From [Clostridium] clostridioforme AGR2157 (GTDB taxonomy: Bacteria; Bacillota; Clostridia; Lachnospirales; Lachnospiraceae), in assembly GCF_000424325.1 (NCBI RefSeq), contig NZ_AUJR01000004.1:1-64000 (forward strand): 64,000 bases of DNA, read 5' to 3'. Both the position numbers and the translations under genes were made by a program. Of this stretch, positions 45,806-55,085 are shown piece by piece. Below the pieces are notes generated by a model. The model did no database searches, had not been told where the DNA came from, and saw only the letters and a program-made list of their open reading frames with translations. The stretch's first letter is position 1. Every line of letters starts with the position of its first letter.

Positions 45806-45832
45806 TATAGAATGAAGTTCTATAATATAGAA
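45806..45832 (+). promoter_or_regulatory. Candidate IclR operator: three alternating heptamers
   Basis: TATAGAA (45806-45812), TTCTATA (45818-45824) and TATAGAA (45826-45832) form two overlapping perfect inverted repeats with spacers of 5 and 1 bases. They cover the predicted transcription start, where a bound repressor would block initiation. Confidence 0.6.
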
Positions 45833-45862
45833 CACAAAATCATCTTTATAAGGAGGATATGC

Positions 45863-47542
45863 ATGGAATTTAGAAGCAATGAAATTATGCATGGTGAGGA
45901 TAGTCCCTTTTACCGCTCTCTCTTTAAGTCTATGGGGTATTCTGATTATGAACTGGATCACAAGCCGCTTATAGGTATTTCCAATACATGGAATACCTGC
46001 GTTCCCGGACATTTTAATCTGAATCAGGTGAATGAGTTTGTAAAAAAGGGAATTTACAGTGCGGGGGGAACTGCGGTAGAGTTCGGAACAATTGGCTGCT
46101 GTGATGGAGTGGCACAGGGACATATAGGCATGAATTATATTCTTCCATCAAGGGAAATTATCTGTAATTCCATTGAGGTTATGGTGCAGGCCCACCGGCT
46201 TGATGGCATTGTTCTTCTGGCTTCCTGCGATAAAATAGTTCCCGGTATGCTTATGGCTGCGGCGCGTCTGGATATTCCGGCAATTGTATGCGTTGGCGGT
46301 CCCATGCTGGGGGGAATCGAATTTGATGGCAGGAAATCAGACCTGACATCCATTGATGAGGCAAAGGGCATGACCCGTTCCGGGAAGATTACAGAGGAAG
46401 AATACCGCGCACTTGAGAATACGGCATGTCCGGGGTGTGGGTCCTGCTCATTCCTGGGCACTGCAAATTCCATGTGCTGTGTGTCGGAAGCAATGGGTAT
46501 GAGCCTGCCTGGAAGCGCCCTGATACCGGCTCCTTATGGGGAACGCCTGAAGTCTTCTTTTGAATCCGGACGCGCTATTGTGAAACTGGTAATGAACAAC
46601 ATTACGGCAAGAAAGGTTATCACAGAGGAGTCTATTCGCAATGCTATTAAAGTAACTATGGCGATCTGCGGCTCTACCAATGCTGTACTTCATATTGCAG
46701 CCATTGCTAATGAGGCGGAACTGGATATGAACGTGGTGGAGGAGTTCAGAAAGCTGAATCTGACAACACCTCAGATTGCGAAAGTGAATCCGGCAGCGAA
46801 GTGGGATATGGAAGCATTTTACCGCGCAGGCGGAATCCCGCGGGTAATGGATCATCTGGCTGATATTATTGACCGCAGCGCCGTCACATGTACCGGGGAG
46901 TCTGTGGATGAAAACCTTAAAAAGCAGGTATACTGGTATCCGGAGAACCGTGAAATCATTAAGACAGTGGATGATCCATTCTCCGTAACAGGCGGTGTTG
47001 CCGTATTATCAGGAAATCTGGCGCCTGATACAGCAATCTCTAAACCGGGTGCTATTGCTCCTCCTCTCCACCGTTTTACGGGAAAGGCCAGATGCTTTAA
47101 TTCAGAGGAAGAAGCGGAAACAGCGATTCTGGGTGGTGTGATCCGGAAGGGGGAGGTTGTGGTTATTCGATACGAGGGACCCAAAGGAGGCCCCGGAATG
47201 AGAGAGATGTTTAAGGCCATGAAGTATATTTATGGCATGGGACTGGCAATGGATACGGCCCTTATTACGGACGGACGTTTTTCCGGGACAAATAACGGAT
47301 GCTTTGTAGGGCATATCTCGCCGGAAGCAGCAGAAGGCGGTCCGCTGGCCCTTGTAGAGGACGGAGATGAGATCCTGATTGATGTTATAGATGGAAAGCT
47401 TGAACTCCATGTCCCGGATGAGGTCATCAGTGAGCGCAGAAAACATTGGGTAAAACCGGAAAAAGAGATTCCGAATGGTTATTTAAGGCTTTATTCCAAA
47501 GTGGCTTCTTCCGCAGACAAAGGTGCGGTAATTCAGTGTTGA
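45863..47542 (+). CDS. IlvD/Edd-family dehydratase
   Basis: The start at 45863 follows AAGGAGG and gives 559 residues. Iron-sulfur and magnesium motifs of the family are visible: the GCCDGVAQGHIGM segment, ASCDKIVPGMLMAA, and ACPGCGSCSFLGTANSMCC; near the end TDGRFSGTNNGCFVGHISPEAAEGG. The family includes dihydroxyacid dehydratase, 6-phosphogluconate dehydratase and sugar-acid dehydratases. The setting (permease, aldolase, acylating dehydrogenase; no branched-chain genes) favours a sugar acid or deoxy sugar acid dehydrated to a 2-keto-3-deoxy acid. Confidence 0.87.
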   Translation: MEFRSNEIMHGEDSPFYRSLFKSMGYSDYELDHKPLIGISNTWNTCVPGHFNLNQVNEFVKKGIYSAGGTAVEFGTIGCCDGVAQGHIGMNYILPSREIICNSIEVMVQAHRLDGIVLLASCDKIVPGMLMAAARLDIPAIVCVGGPMLGGIEFDGRKSDLTSIDEAKGMTRSGKITEEEYRALENTACPGCGSCSFLGTANSMCCVSEAMGMSLPGSALIPAPYGERLKSSFESGRAIVKLVMNNITARKVITEESIRNAIKVTMAICGSTNAVLHIAAIANEAELDMNVVEEFRKLNLTTPQIAKVNPAAKWDMEAFYRAGGIPRVMDHLADIIDRSAVTCTGESVDENLKKQVYWYPENREIIKTVDDPFSVTGGVAVLSGNLAPDTAISKPGAIAPPLHRFTGKARCFNSEEEAETAILGGVIRKGEVVVIRYEGPKGGPGMREMFKAMKYIYGMGLAMDTALITDGRFSGTNNGCFVGHISPEAAEGGPLALVEDGDEILIDVIDGKLELHVPDEVISERRKHWVKPEKEIPNGYLRLYSKVASSADKGAVIQC

Positions 47543-47571
47543 TCAGATAGACAATATGTCGGGGGTATATT

Positions 47572-48843
47572 ATGGCAACAATAAGTACATTAGGCGCTGC
47601 CGCCGGACTTGTAATAGCAATTATATTGATTATTTTGAAGGTCCCGCCGGTATATGGCATGATGCTGGGCGCATTGGCAGGCGGACTGATTGGAGGGGCA
47701 GGACTGTCAGAAACAGTCGGCCTGATGGTGTCCGGCGGCAGCGGCATGGCGTCCGGTATCCTGCGTATCATTGCAGCCGGGATGCTGGCCGGATTCCTGA
47801 TTGAATCTGGTTCGGCGGAAACCATTGCTCATACGATTGTTGGAAAGATGGGCAGTCGTTTTGCTCTTCTGGCAATCATTCTTTCTGCATGGGTCCTTCA
47901 GGCGGTAGGAACCTTTGGAGATGTGGTAGTGGTAATTGTGGCGCCCATTGCCCTGGATATCGCTGCTTCTACCAGATACTCTAGGGCGGCTGCAACCATT
48001 GCCCTGATTGGAGGTATCCATGCCGGTAATATTATTTCTCCTAATCCGAATACCATTGCCTTATCAGAGAATCTGGGTATTCCCATGACTTCTGTTGTGC
48101 TGGGGGGAATGATTCCTGCATTAGCTGGAATTGTATTTACATATATATTTATGACAGTACTTAAGAATAAGGGTGAAATGGTGGGTTCCAAGCCTGTCAA
48201 TAGTGCGGCCATTGAGACGAAGCAGCTTCCTTCCATTGGCCGTGCGCTGGCCGGACCCTTTTGCACAATTATTCTGCTGATGCTCCGTCCAATCTGCAAT
48301 ATTACCATCGATCCTATTGTAGCTCTGCCCATAGGAGGAGTGATTGGCGCCATCGCTATCAGAAAGCCCAAGGAGATGTTGAAGTATGCCAATACGGGTA
48401 TTCAGAGAATGAGCGGCATTGTATTGCTTCTTTTGGGAACAGGAACCATATCAGGTATTATCTCTAATTCCGGACTGAAAGATACACTGATTAACCTTGT
48501 GGAGGTATCCGGAGTCCCCGGATATATCCTGGCGCCGTTGTCTGGTATTGTTATGGGTGGGGCTACCGCATCCTGTGTAGCAGGAGCTACCGTGGCATCC
48601 CAGGTATTCGGCCCAACCATCCTTTCTTTAGGAGTGACGGCGGTCCAGGCCGCGGTAATGATTCATGCAGGCTGTTGTGTATTTGACTGTCTTCCCCATG
48701 GCAGCTTCTTCCATATCAGTGCAGGAACGCTGCAGCTGTCAATCAAAGAAAGGCTTAAGATTATTCCGTATGAGTCGCTGATTGGATTGGGTATGACGGT
48801 TGTGGCAACATTTGTCTACGGTGTATTAGGATTTACATTTTAA
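47572..48843 (+). CDS. GntP-family sugar-acid permease
   Basis: The protein of 423 residues has about 12 membrane segments. GntP features include GGSGMASGILRIIAAGMLAGFLIESG and HAGNIISPNPNTIALSENLGI. It lies 29 bases after the dehydratase. GntP proteins take up gluconate-like acids by proton symport, so it should import the substrate of the dehydratase. Confidence 0.87.
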   Translation: MATISTLGAAAGLVIAIILIILKVPPVYGMMLGALAGGLIGGAGLSETVGLMVSGGSGMASGILRIIAAGMLAGFLIESGSAETIAHTIVGKMGSRFALLAIILSAWVLQAVGTFGDVVVVIVAPIALDIAASTRYSRAAATIALIGGIHAGNIISPNPNTIALSENLGIPMTSVVLGGMIPALAGIVFTYIFMTVLKNKGEMVGSKPVNSAAIETKQLPSIGRALAGPFCTIILLMLRPICNITIDPIVALPIGGVIGAIAIRKPKEMLKYANTGIQRMSGIVLLLLGTGTISGIISNSGLKDTLINLVEVSGVPGYILAPLSGIVMGGATASCVAGATVASQVFGPTILSLGVTAVQAAVMIHAGCCVFDCLPHGSFFHISAGTLQLSIKERLKIIPYESLIGLGMTVVATFVYGVLGFTF

Positions 48844-48861
48844 TTTTAGGAGGCATTTTCT

Positions 48862-49743
48862 GTGAAAAAAATAAAAGCAGGTATCATCGGTCCAGGTAAT
48901 ATAGGAACCGATCTGATGTATAAGATAATGAAGAGCAGCAACCTGGAAATGAAGCTGATGGCCGGTATTGTGGAGTCTGAGGGGATAAAGCGGGCTGCGG
49001 GACTGGGGTTTGAAACTTCGATTAGAGGCGTGGATGCAGTGGCTGCTGATGATGAAATCCGAATTGTTTTTGATGCAACCAGTGCAAAAGCACATTTACA
49101 TAACGCGCCTATTTTGAAGCAGGCGGGAAAAATTGTTATGGATATGACACCGGCTGCAGTTGGTCCCTATGTGGTGCCATGTGTTAATCTGGACAGCCTG
49201 CCATCTGATACAGATAACTTTAACATGGTGACCTGTGGTGGACAGGCCGCGGTTCCTATCGCTTATGCGATTAATCGTGCAGCTGATTCAGAGTATACCG
49301 AGATTGTGTCAGCACTTTCATCTAAAAGTGCCGGGCCAGGCACCAGGGCCAATATAGATGAATTCACGGAGACTACGTCCAGGGCGCTGGAGATAGTGGC
49401 GGGGTCGGATAAAGGAAAGGCTATTATTGTATTAAATCCAGCTAATCCTCCGTTAATGATGACCAACACAATATATGCACTGGTTAAGACTCCGGATGTA
49501 GCAAGAATAAGGGAATCAGTAGAAGCAATTGTAAAAGAAGTAAAAAGTTATGTTCCGGGCTACCGTCTGCGCGTGCCTCCGGTTATTGACGGAAATAAGG
49601 TTACGGTTATTGTAGAAGTGGAAGGTGCGGGAGATTTTCTTCCGGCCTATTCCGGTAATCTGGATATTATTAACCAGGCGGCTGTGGCAACGGCTGAAAA
49701 GGTGGCGGCCAGACTGCTGAATGGAAAGGAAGAGATGGCATGA
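48862..49743 (+). CDS. Acetaldehyde dehydrogenase (acylating), MhpF/DmpF-type
   Basis: A GTG start after TAGGAGG gives 293 residues. The Rossmann start [19 protein letters not shown], the catalytic cysteine in [11 protein letters not shown] near residue 127 and [15 protein letters not shown] match the aldolase-coupled acylating dehydrogenases. These convert acetaldehyde or a short aldehyde with CoA and NAD+ to acyl-CoA. The stop overlaps the next start as ATGA, as expected for two subunits of one channelling complex. Confidence 0.92.
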   Translation: MKKIKAGIIGPGNIGTDLMYKIMKSSNLEMKLMAGIVESEGIKRAAGLGFETSIRGVDAVAADDEIRIVFDATSAKAHLHNAPILKQAGKIVMDMTPAAVGPYVVPCVNLDSLPSDTDNFNMVTCGGQAAVPIAYAINRAADSEYTEIVSALSSKSAGPGTRANIDEFTETTSRALEIVAGSDKGKAIIVLNPANPPLMMTNTIYALVKTPDVARIRESVEAIVKEVKSYVPGYRLRVPPVIDGNKVTVIVEVEGAGDFLPAYSGNLDIINQAAVATAEKVAARLLNGKEEMA

Positions 49744-50750
49744 GTGGAAGAAAGATTAATTTAATAGATACAACCCTGCGGGATGGCAGCCATGCCGTAA
49801 GCCATAGTTTTACAGTTGAACAGGTGAAGGCGATAGCTGGCGGGTTAGACAGGGCCGGAGTGGATTTTATAGAGCTGAGCCATGGGGATGGAATTGGCGG
49901 TTCATCCATTAATTACGGGTTTTCTGCCGTCGATGAACTGACATTGCTGCGTGCGGCCAGTGAGGTGATTAAAAATGCCAAGCTTACCGTGCTGCTTCTG
50001 CCGGGCGTGGGCACGATAGAGGATTTGAAACGGGCGGAGGAAACAGGAATCAGGGCAGTGAGAGTGGCAACCCATGTTACAGAGGCGGATGTATCGATTC
50101 AGCATATACGGTATGCCAAAGGCAAGGGCCTGTTTGTTGCAGGATTCCTGATGATGTCCCATATGGCGGAACCGGACAAGATTGTGGAGCAGGCAAGAAT
50201 TTTTGAGGCGGAAGGGGTTGATTATATTAATTTGGCAGATTCCGCCGGGTATATGGTTCCGGATGATGTACGCAGGCGTATCTCAGCATTAAAGGAGTCA
50301 GTAAGTGTCCCCATCGGATTTCACGCTCATAACAACATGGGGCTGGCTATGGGCAACAGTCTGGCTGCCCTTGAGGCGGGCGCAGAATATATTGATGGCA
50401 CATGCAGGGGACTGGGAGCCGGCGCGGGGAACACCCAGATTGAGGTGTTGTGTGCGGTTCTTAACCGTATGGGTTATGATATTAATGCGGATATCTATCA
50501 GATGATGGATGTGGCTTCGACAGCAGTGGAGCCGCTGATGCACCGTCCGCAGGTAATCCGCACAGATTCCCTTATGCTGGGGTATGCAGGGGTCTATTCA
50601 AGCTTCCTTCTTCACGCGCGCCGGGCCGCTGACCGGTTTGGTATAGATATCAAAGATATCCTTATAGAACTGGGACGCCGCGGCATGGTTGGGGGACAGG
50701 AAGATATGATTGTTGATGTTGCTTACGAATTATCAAAAAATAAGCTATAG
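49740..50750 (+). CDS. 4-hydroxy-2-oxovalerate aldolase, MhpE/DmpG-type
   Basis: This 336-residue HMGL-like TIM barrel begins [20 protein letters not shown] and has the manganese-binding [18 protein letters not shown] near residue 197 and [18 protein letters not shown]. It cleaves 4-hydroxy-2-oxo acids to pyruvate plus an aldehyde passed to the partner dehydrogenase. The usual neighbours (2-oxopent-4-enoate hydratase, ring-cleavage enzymes) are absent. The keto acid must therefore come from the IlvD-like dehydratase: for example 4-hydroxy-2-oxovalerate from a 5-deoxypentonate, or a 2-keto-3-deoxypentonate. Confidence 0.92.
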   Translation: MSGRKINLIDTTLRDGSHAVSHSFTVEQVKAIAGGLDRAGVDFIELSHGDGIGGSSINYGFSAVDELTLLRAASEVIKNAKLTVLLLPGVGTIEDLKRAEETGIRAVRVATHVTEADVSIQHIRYAKGKGLFVAGFLMMSHMAEPDKIVEQARIFEAEGVDYINLADSAGYMVPDDVRRRISALKESVSVPIGFHAHNNMGLAMGNSLAALEAGAEYIDGTCRGLGAGAGNTQIEVLCAVLNRMGYDINADIYQMMDVASTAVEPLMHRPQVIRTDSLMLGYAGVYSSFLLHARRAADRFGIDIKDILIELGRRGMVGGQEDMIVDVAYELSKNKL

Positions 50751-50856
50751 TTATAGTATTGTATTGACAATGCGCGGCCATGTAAAGGTTCATGCAGGAA
50801 CGAAAAATCAAAGACGGGTATATCGTTGTAAAAAATCTAGTATACTGATGTCCTCA

Positions 50857-50971
50857 TGGACATGCCTGGGCTCCGGTAAACGGCAGATACGTGATGAATG
50901 ACCGGCCCGGAATCGGCCAGGAGATGAGTGAGGAGGCGATGGCTGCCTAGGCCAAGGTGGTTATTGACTGA
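50857..50971 (+). pseudogene. Mandelate racemase/enolase-superfamily C-terminal remnant
   Basis: The frame reads HAWAPVNGRYVMNDRPGIGQEMSEEAM, a stop, then AKVVID. NGRYVMNDRPGIGQE resembles the conserved end of sugar-acid dehydratases of the enolase superfamily. The rest of the gene is gone. The remaining gap (50751-51080) holds nothing else I can name. A lost acid dehydratase beside an acid-degrading cluster fits in theme. Confidence 0.5.
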
Positions 50972-51080
50972 TTTTTGAAAGCAGGCGGTGATTCTGTTTT
51001 TCAGATGGTGCTTTTCCGCCCAGAATGTGATAAAATAACTAGAATATCGAATGAATATACAAAATTCCGGAGGTAACAGC

Positions 51081-51845
51081 ATGAATAAGATGGAACATAT
51101 AACCGTTGTGTATTTCAGCCCCACAGGCGGAACCAGAAAAGCCTGTCTCAGCCTGGCCATGGAGATGGGGAAGAAGGTAAAGGATGTGGACCTTTGCAGC
51201 CTGGAGGGAGAGTATTCCTTTGGACCGGAGGATACCGTAATTGTGGGTGTGCCTGTGTTCGGCGGCAGGATACCCGGATATGCGGCGGAGAAGCTTACAT
51301 ATCTGAGAGGCGGCGGGGCAGCGGCAGTGACGGCGGCTGTCTACGGCAACAGGGCCTTTGAGGACGCCCTGCTGGAACTGGACGACTGCTTAAAGGCGCA
51401 GGGATTCAGGATTGGGGCAGGGACAGCGCTGCTGGCAGAACACTCCATGGTCCGGGACGTTGCGGCAGGCCGGCCGGACGGCAGGGACCAGAAGGAAATG
51501 GCTGACTTTGCGGCCAAAATTCTGGAAAAGCTGGAAGGGGACGGCTGGCAGGAGCCCCAGGTGCCCGGAAACCGTCCTTACCGTGACTGGAAGCAGATGC
51601 CGGTGATTCCGCTTACCAACGCATCCTGCATATCCTGCGGACTGTGCGCTGCCAGATGTCCTGTACAGGCCATTCCTGCGAGCAATCCTTCCTCCACGGA
51701 CCAGTCGCGCTGCATCCTCTGTATGCGCTGCATTTCCGTCTGTCCGGTGAAGGCCAGAAGCCTGCCTGAGCAGGCCTGCGCCATGCTGGAGCAGAAGCTT
51801 TCCCCTGTCAGGGATATCAGACGGGAAAATGAGCTGTTTTTATAA
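51081..51845 (+). CDS. EFR1-type flavodoxin-ferredoxin fusion
   Basis: The start at 51081 follows CCGGAGG and gives 254 residues. The N-terminal flavodoxin-like domain has the FMN loop YFSPTGGTRKA. The C-terminal part has two 4Fe-4S motifs (CISCGLCAARCPVQAIP and CILCMRCISVCPVKA). EFR1-family proteins are common in clostridia and are assumed to move low-potential electrons in the cytoplasm. It stands alone and shows no link to its neighbours. Confidence 0.85.
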   Translation: MNKMEHITVVYFSPTGGTRKACLSLAMEMGKKVKDVDLCSLEGEYSFGPEDTVIVGVPVFGGRIPGYAAEKLTYLRGGGAAAVTAAVYGNRAFEDALLELDDCLKAQGFRIGAGTALLAEHSMVRDVAAGRPDGRDQKEMADFAAKILEKLEGDGWQEPQVPGNRPYRDWKQMPVIPLTNASCISCGLCAARCPVQAIPASNPSSTDQSRCILCMRCISVCPVKARSLPEQACAMLEQKLSPVRDIRRENELFL

Positions 51846-52401
51846 TCCGCCTATTGAATCCCGGTGCATTTCGGATTATAATCTTAAGTTGTACTTGTAA
51901 AAGGAGTACTTTTCCGTCAGGCCAGCGGTAAAGGCGGCTACGCCAGGTCGGCAGGCATCCTGTATGCGCTGAACCGCCAAAGACTGGGACTGCCCGGCCT
52001 TATCACGCCCAACCCGGCGCCGGACAGGCAGCAGATGGACAAGCTGGCCTGGCTGGAAAAGGGTTGGTATGAAGGTGTCCTGGCATTTGCCTGTGAGGCG
52101 GGAGAACGCCCAGGTTGCCCAGAGCGAGGCAGGAGCTGAGGGCGCAGAGGCGGCGGACGGTGAAAAGACCGTATATCCCGCAGGAACCCTGGTGGTGTAC
52201 GCCATGGGAAATCCACAGTACAGGCAGCAGTGGTTATCCAATGTTTTTTGCCTATGATTATGGCATAAGCAAAGACAGGAAAAGCAACAGCATTTTCAGG
52301 AATATTGCATAGGCAGTAAGCCAACACAGACAGTGAGGATCGGATTCATACTTAAGCAGTATGATTCCGATCCCCTTTATTTTTATTACCGTGAAAGGGC
52401 C
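51846..52401 (+). pseudogene. Unrecognised decayed coding sequence
   Basis: A frame from about 51898 reads LFRQASGKGGYARSAGILYA and continues to 52130 or so. A second frame follows with YPAGTLVVYAMGNPQYRQQW up to a stop at 52256. Codon pattern and composition look like former coding DNA, but there is no start or ribosome binding site and I do not recognise the family. 52257-52401 shows nothing clear beyond a short CCTATTTTATTT-like run near the dpaB stop. Confidence 0.4.
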
Positions 52402-52986
52402 TTACACCCCCTGTATAACCGGCTGTATCTGCCTGCCCTCCAGGGCCTCCTTCAGAGTGTCCTCTATGAGCCCGGTACGGGCAATCATGGAGGTGGGCTT
52501 TTTCACCGGGTCATCCTGGCCAAAGGGAACAAAGTAGATGTTCTTCATGTTGAACAGCAGGCCGATGTTCTTAAGGTTGATGCCAAGGGCATCGTTGGTG
52601 GATACGGAAATCACCAGGGGCCTGCCGTTCCGCAGATGTGCTTTTGCAGCCATGAGGACCGGGGTGTCCGTGATTCCGTTGGCCAGTTTTGCCAGGGTGT
52701 TGCCGGTGCAGGGGGCGATGAGGAGGACATCCAGGTACCCCTTCGGACCAATGGGTTCGGCCTCCTCGATTTTCAGTATGGGCTTCATTTCTGTGATGGA
52801 TGTTATCCGGTCCATAAACTCGCCGGTATCCCCAAAACGGGAGTCCGTGGACTGGACGCTTCCTGAGAAGATGGGGTGCAGGACGGCCCCTGTCTCCTTC
52901 AGATGTCTGATTTCCTGTTCTATCTTTGCAAAGGTGCAAAAAGACCCGGTGACGGCCAGACCTATATTTTTTCCTTTTAATTCCAT
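52402..52986 (-). CDS. dpaB: Dipicolinate synthase subunit B
   Basis: This 194-residue flavoprotein-like subunit (SpoVFB) starts MELKGKNIGLAVTGSFCTF and contains LIAPCTGNTLAKLANGITDTPVLMAAKAHLRN. With DpaA it makes dipicolinic acid in the mother cell during spore formation. It lies 17 bases after dpaA. Its presence says the organism belongs to a sporulating lineage. Confidence 0.94.
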   Translation of the reverse strand: MELKGKNIGLAVTGSFCTFAKIEQEIRHLKETGAVLHPIFSGSVQSTDSRFGDTGEFMDRITSITEMKPILKIEEAEPIGPKGYLDVLLIAPCTGNTLAKLANGITDTPVLMAAKAHLRNGRPLVISVSTNDALGINLKNIGLLFNMKNIYFVPFGQDDPVKKPTSMIARTGLIEDTLKEALEGRQIQPVIQGV

Positions 52987-53003
52987 ATTGTTCTCCTTAT
53001 TCC

Positions 53004-53852
53004 TTACTGAGTCTGTGAATCCCGGATATGCTCCATGACGGCCTCATAAAGAATTATGGCAGAGGAAAGGGGGGAGTAACGGCCGGGAAGTCCGGGGCAT
53101 AATCTGGCCCGTATATTCAGGCGTTCCAGGGCCTGGAAGTCCACCCCTCCCGGCGCGGAGGCAATGTCTATGACAGCCGCATTTTCCTGAAGCTGTTTTG
53201 CCAGGGCTGCATCCAGTACCAGGGACGGTATGGTGTTGAATATAAAATCAAATTCTCCTATGACGGTTTCCAGTTCCTTTAACAGGCAGGTATCGTATCC
53301 CAGACAATGGGCCCGGACCAGCTGGGAGGCATCACGGCCTGCCACGGTCACGCTGGCTCCCATGCCCTTCAGCCGGTCAGCCAGAATGGAGGCGCATCTG
53401 CCATATCCGAATACCAGGCAGCGGCTCCTGTAAAGGTTTCTCGGACTTAAGGCTATGGCCTCTGCCACGGCGCCCTCTGCGGTAGCAACGGCATTCTTCC
53501 ATGCCACATCCTCCATCTGCATGAAATCATGGCAGGGAATGGAAAGGGAATCACAGCGTTCCCTGACAGAGGAGGGGATATTCCCTCCAAAGAGTATATG
53601 GGTGTTTTTCAGGCAGGCCGTGAAGGTGTGTATTTCCAGGCCGGGCAGGCTGTTTTCTGAGTAGACGGTTTTACCGTCCTTGGTAAAAGGAACGGGACAG
53701 AGGATGATATGGGAATTTTCCATGGCTTCCCTGAGAGAGAAGGGGGAAGAAGGTCTGTCATAGTAAAAGCGGGTCCTGGCTCCGGCCTGAATTAGAAGCC
53801 GGTTCAGGCAAATCTGCCTGGAATCTCCGCCCAGTATGAGGAATTGATGCAT
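53004..53852 (-). CDS. dpaA: Dipicolinate synthase subunit A
   Basis: This 282-residue NAD(P)-dependent subunit (SpoVFA) has the Rossmann motif CLVFGYGRCASILADRLKGMGASVTVAGRD near residue 145 and the FDFIFNTIPSLVLD segment. It oxidises the dihydrodipicolinate made from aspartate semialdehyde. It is divergent from dapA across a 118-base gap, so the enzyme that makes its substrate is regulated next door. A GGAGCG site lies 5 bases or so ahead of the start. Confidence 0.93.
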   Translation of the reverse strand: MHQFLILGGDSRQICLNRLLIQAGARTRFYYDRPSSPFSLREAMENSHIILCPVPFTKDGKTVYSENSLPGLEIHTFTACLKNTHILFGGNIPSSVRERCDSLSIPCHDFMQMEDVAWKNAVATAEGAVAEAIALSPRNLYRSRCLVFGYGRCASILADRLKGMGASVTVAGRDASQLVRAHCLGYDTCLLKELETVIGEFDFIFNTIPSLVLDAALAKQLQENAAVIDIASAPGGVDFQALERLNIRARLCPGLPGRYSPLSSAIILYEAVMEHIRDSQTQ

Positions 53853-53883
53853 GGATACGCTCCTTATGAGATTGGATTCATAT

Positions 53884-53900
53884 TGTCACTATATGACAAA
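53884..53900. promoter_or_regulatory. Inverted repeat in the dpaA/dapA divergent region
   Basis: TTGTCA-CTATA-TGACAA is a perfect inverted repeat between the two divergent genes; another TTGTCA lies at 53930-53935. On the minus strand the same bases give CATATAGTG, one mismatch from a sigma-K -10 element (CATANNNTA), so a sporulation promoter for dpaA is possible. TATAAT at 53947-53952 may serve dapA. Confidence 0.4.
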
Positions 53901-53970
53901 AAGAAATAATTGGTACCATAAAGATGAGTTTGTCATATTTTCATAGTATAATGATTGAATCGGGGGACTG

Positions 53971-54900
53971 ATGTTTATGAGACACAGTATTTTTGAGGGC
54001 AGCGCTGCTGCAGTGGTGACGCCCATGAATGGATATGGAAATCTTGATTTTGACGCCTTTGGAAGGCTTTTAGAATGGATTATAAGGGAAGGGACGGACG
54101 CTGTGGTGGTGAACGGTACCACTGGGGAGTCGGCCACCCTGGACGACAAGGAAAAAGTGGCTGTCATCCGCTATGCCGTAAAACAGGTGGACGGCAGGAT
54201 TCCTGTCATTGCAGGTACGGGGAGCAACTGTACGGAGCATGCGGTGGAGCTGTCCAGAAAGGCCCAGGAGCTGGGGGCGGATGCCCTGCTGCAGGTGACG
54301 CCCTATTACAACAAGGCATCCCAGGAGGGGCTGGTGCGTCATTTTACCAAAGTGGCGGACCATGTGAGCATTCCCATCCTTTTATACAATGTGCCCAGCC
54401 GTACCGGGGTGACCATTCAGCCGGAAACTTACAAGATTCTATCGGAGCATCCCAATATACGGGGGACAAAGGAGGCCGGCGGCAGCCTGTCCCTGATTGC
54501 CAGGACAGCGGCTTTGTGCGGGGAGGGATTTGATATCTATTCCGGCAATGATGACCAGACCGTCCCCATCATGTCCCTGGGCGGCAAGGGTGTGGTGTCG
54601 GTGCTGGCAAATATCATGCCAAAGGAGACACATCAGATGTGCCGCCTGTACCTGGACGGGGATGTGAAGGAGAGCAGGCGGATGCAGCTTAAGCTTCTGG
54701 AAATCATGGAAGCCCTGTTCTGGGATGTGAACCCCATACCGGTGAAGGCAGCTCTTGGCATGATGGGAGTCTGCGGGGACAACCTGCGCCTTCCGCTGAC
54801 GCCCATGGAGCCGGAGCAGAGGGAGAGACTGGCCGCGGTCATGAAACGGCAGGGAATCAGTCTGAAAAAAGAATTGCATAATCAGACAAATCTGCTATAA
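53971..54900 (+). CDS. dapA: 4-hydroxy-tetrahydrodipicolinate synthase
   Basis: This 309-residue class I aldolase has the substrate loop VVNGTTGESATL near residue 45, the TPYYNKASQEGLVRHF segment with the catalytic tyrosine, and the Schiff-base lysine in IRGTKEAGG. It condenses aspartate semialdehyde with pyruvate for lysine, peptidoglycan and dipicolinate. Two in-frame ATGs (53971, 53977) share one GGGGGAC site; the second has better spacing. Pairing with dpaAB suggests a copy devoted to sporulation, which is inference. Confidence 0.9.
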   Translation: MFMRHSIFEGSAAAVVTPMNGYGNLDFDAFGRLLEWIIREGTDAVVVNGTTGESATLDDKEKVAVIRYAVKQVDGRIPVIAGTGSNCTEHAVELSRKAQELGADALLQVTPYYNKASQEGLVRHFTKVADHVSIPILLYNVPSRTGVTIQPETYKILSEHPNIRGTKEAGGSLSLIARTAALCGEGFDIYSGNDDQTVPIMSLGGKGVVSVLANIMPKETHQMCRLYLDGDVKESRRMQLKLLEIMEALFWDVNPIPVKAALGMMGVCGDNLRLPLTPMEPEQRERLAAVMKRQGISLKKELHNQTNLL

Positions 54901-54948
54901 TAAAGGGAGTGAAAAAATAGCAGTTTGGAGCTTTATGCACAGAGAAAC

Positions 54949-55026
54949 AAAAGCCGGCAGCAACCATTGCTTCAGGGGGTTTCTGAAAATGTCAGAGGCC
55001 TTTCAATGATGGTTTGCCCGGCTTTT
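54949..55026 (+). terminator. Large branched hairpin after dapA
   Basis: AAAAGCCGG (54949-54957) pairs with CCGGCTTTT (55018-55026). Inside are GCAACCAT/ATGGTTTGC pairing and a small TTCAG/CTGAA hairpin. It probably ends the dapA transcript, although it lies only 60 bases before the ModE-like gene and could also act on that mRNA. Confidence 0.5.
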
Positions 55027-55085
55027 ATCTTTGAGGACGTTATTCTTAAAAAAATATAACCAATCAGAAAAAAGGGGGCATATCA

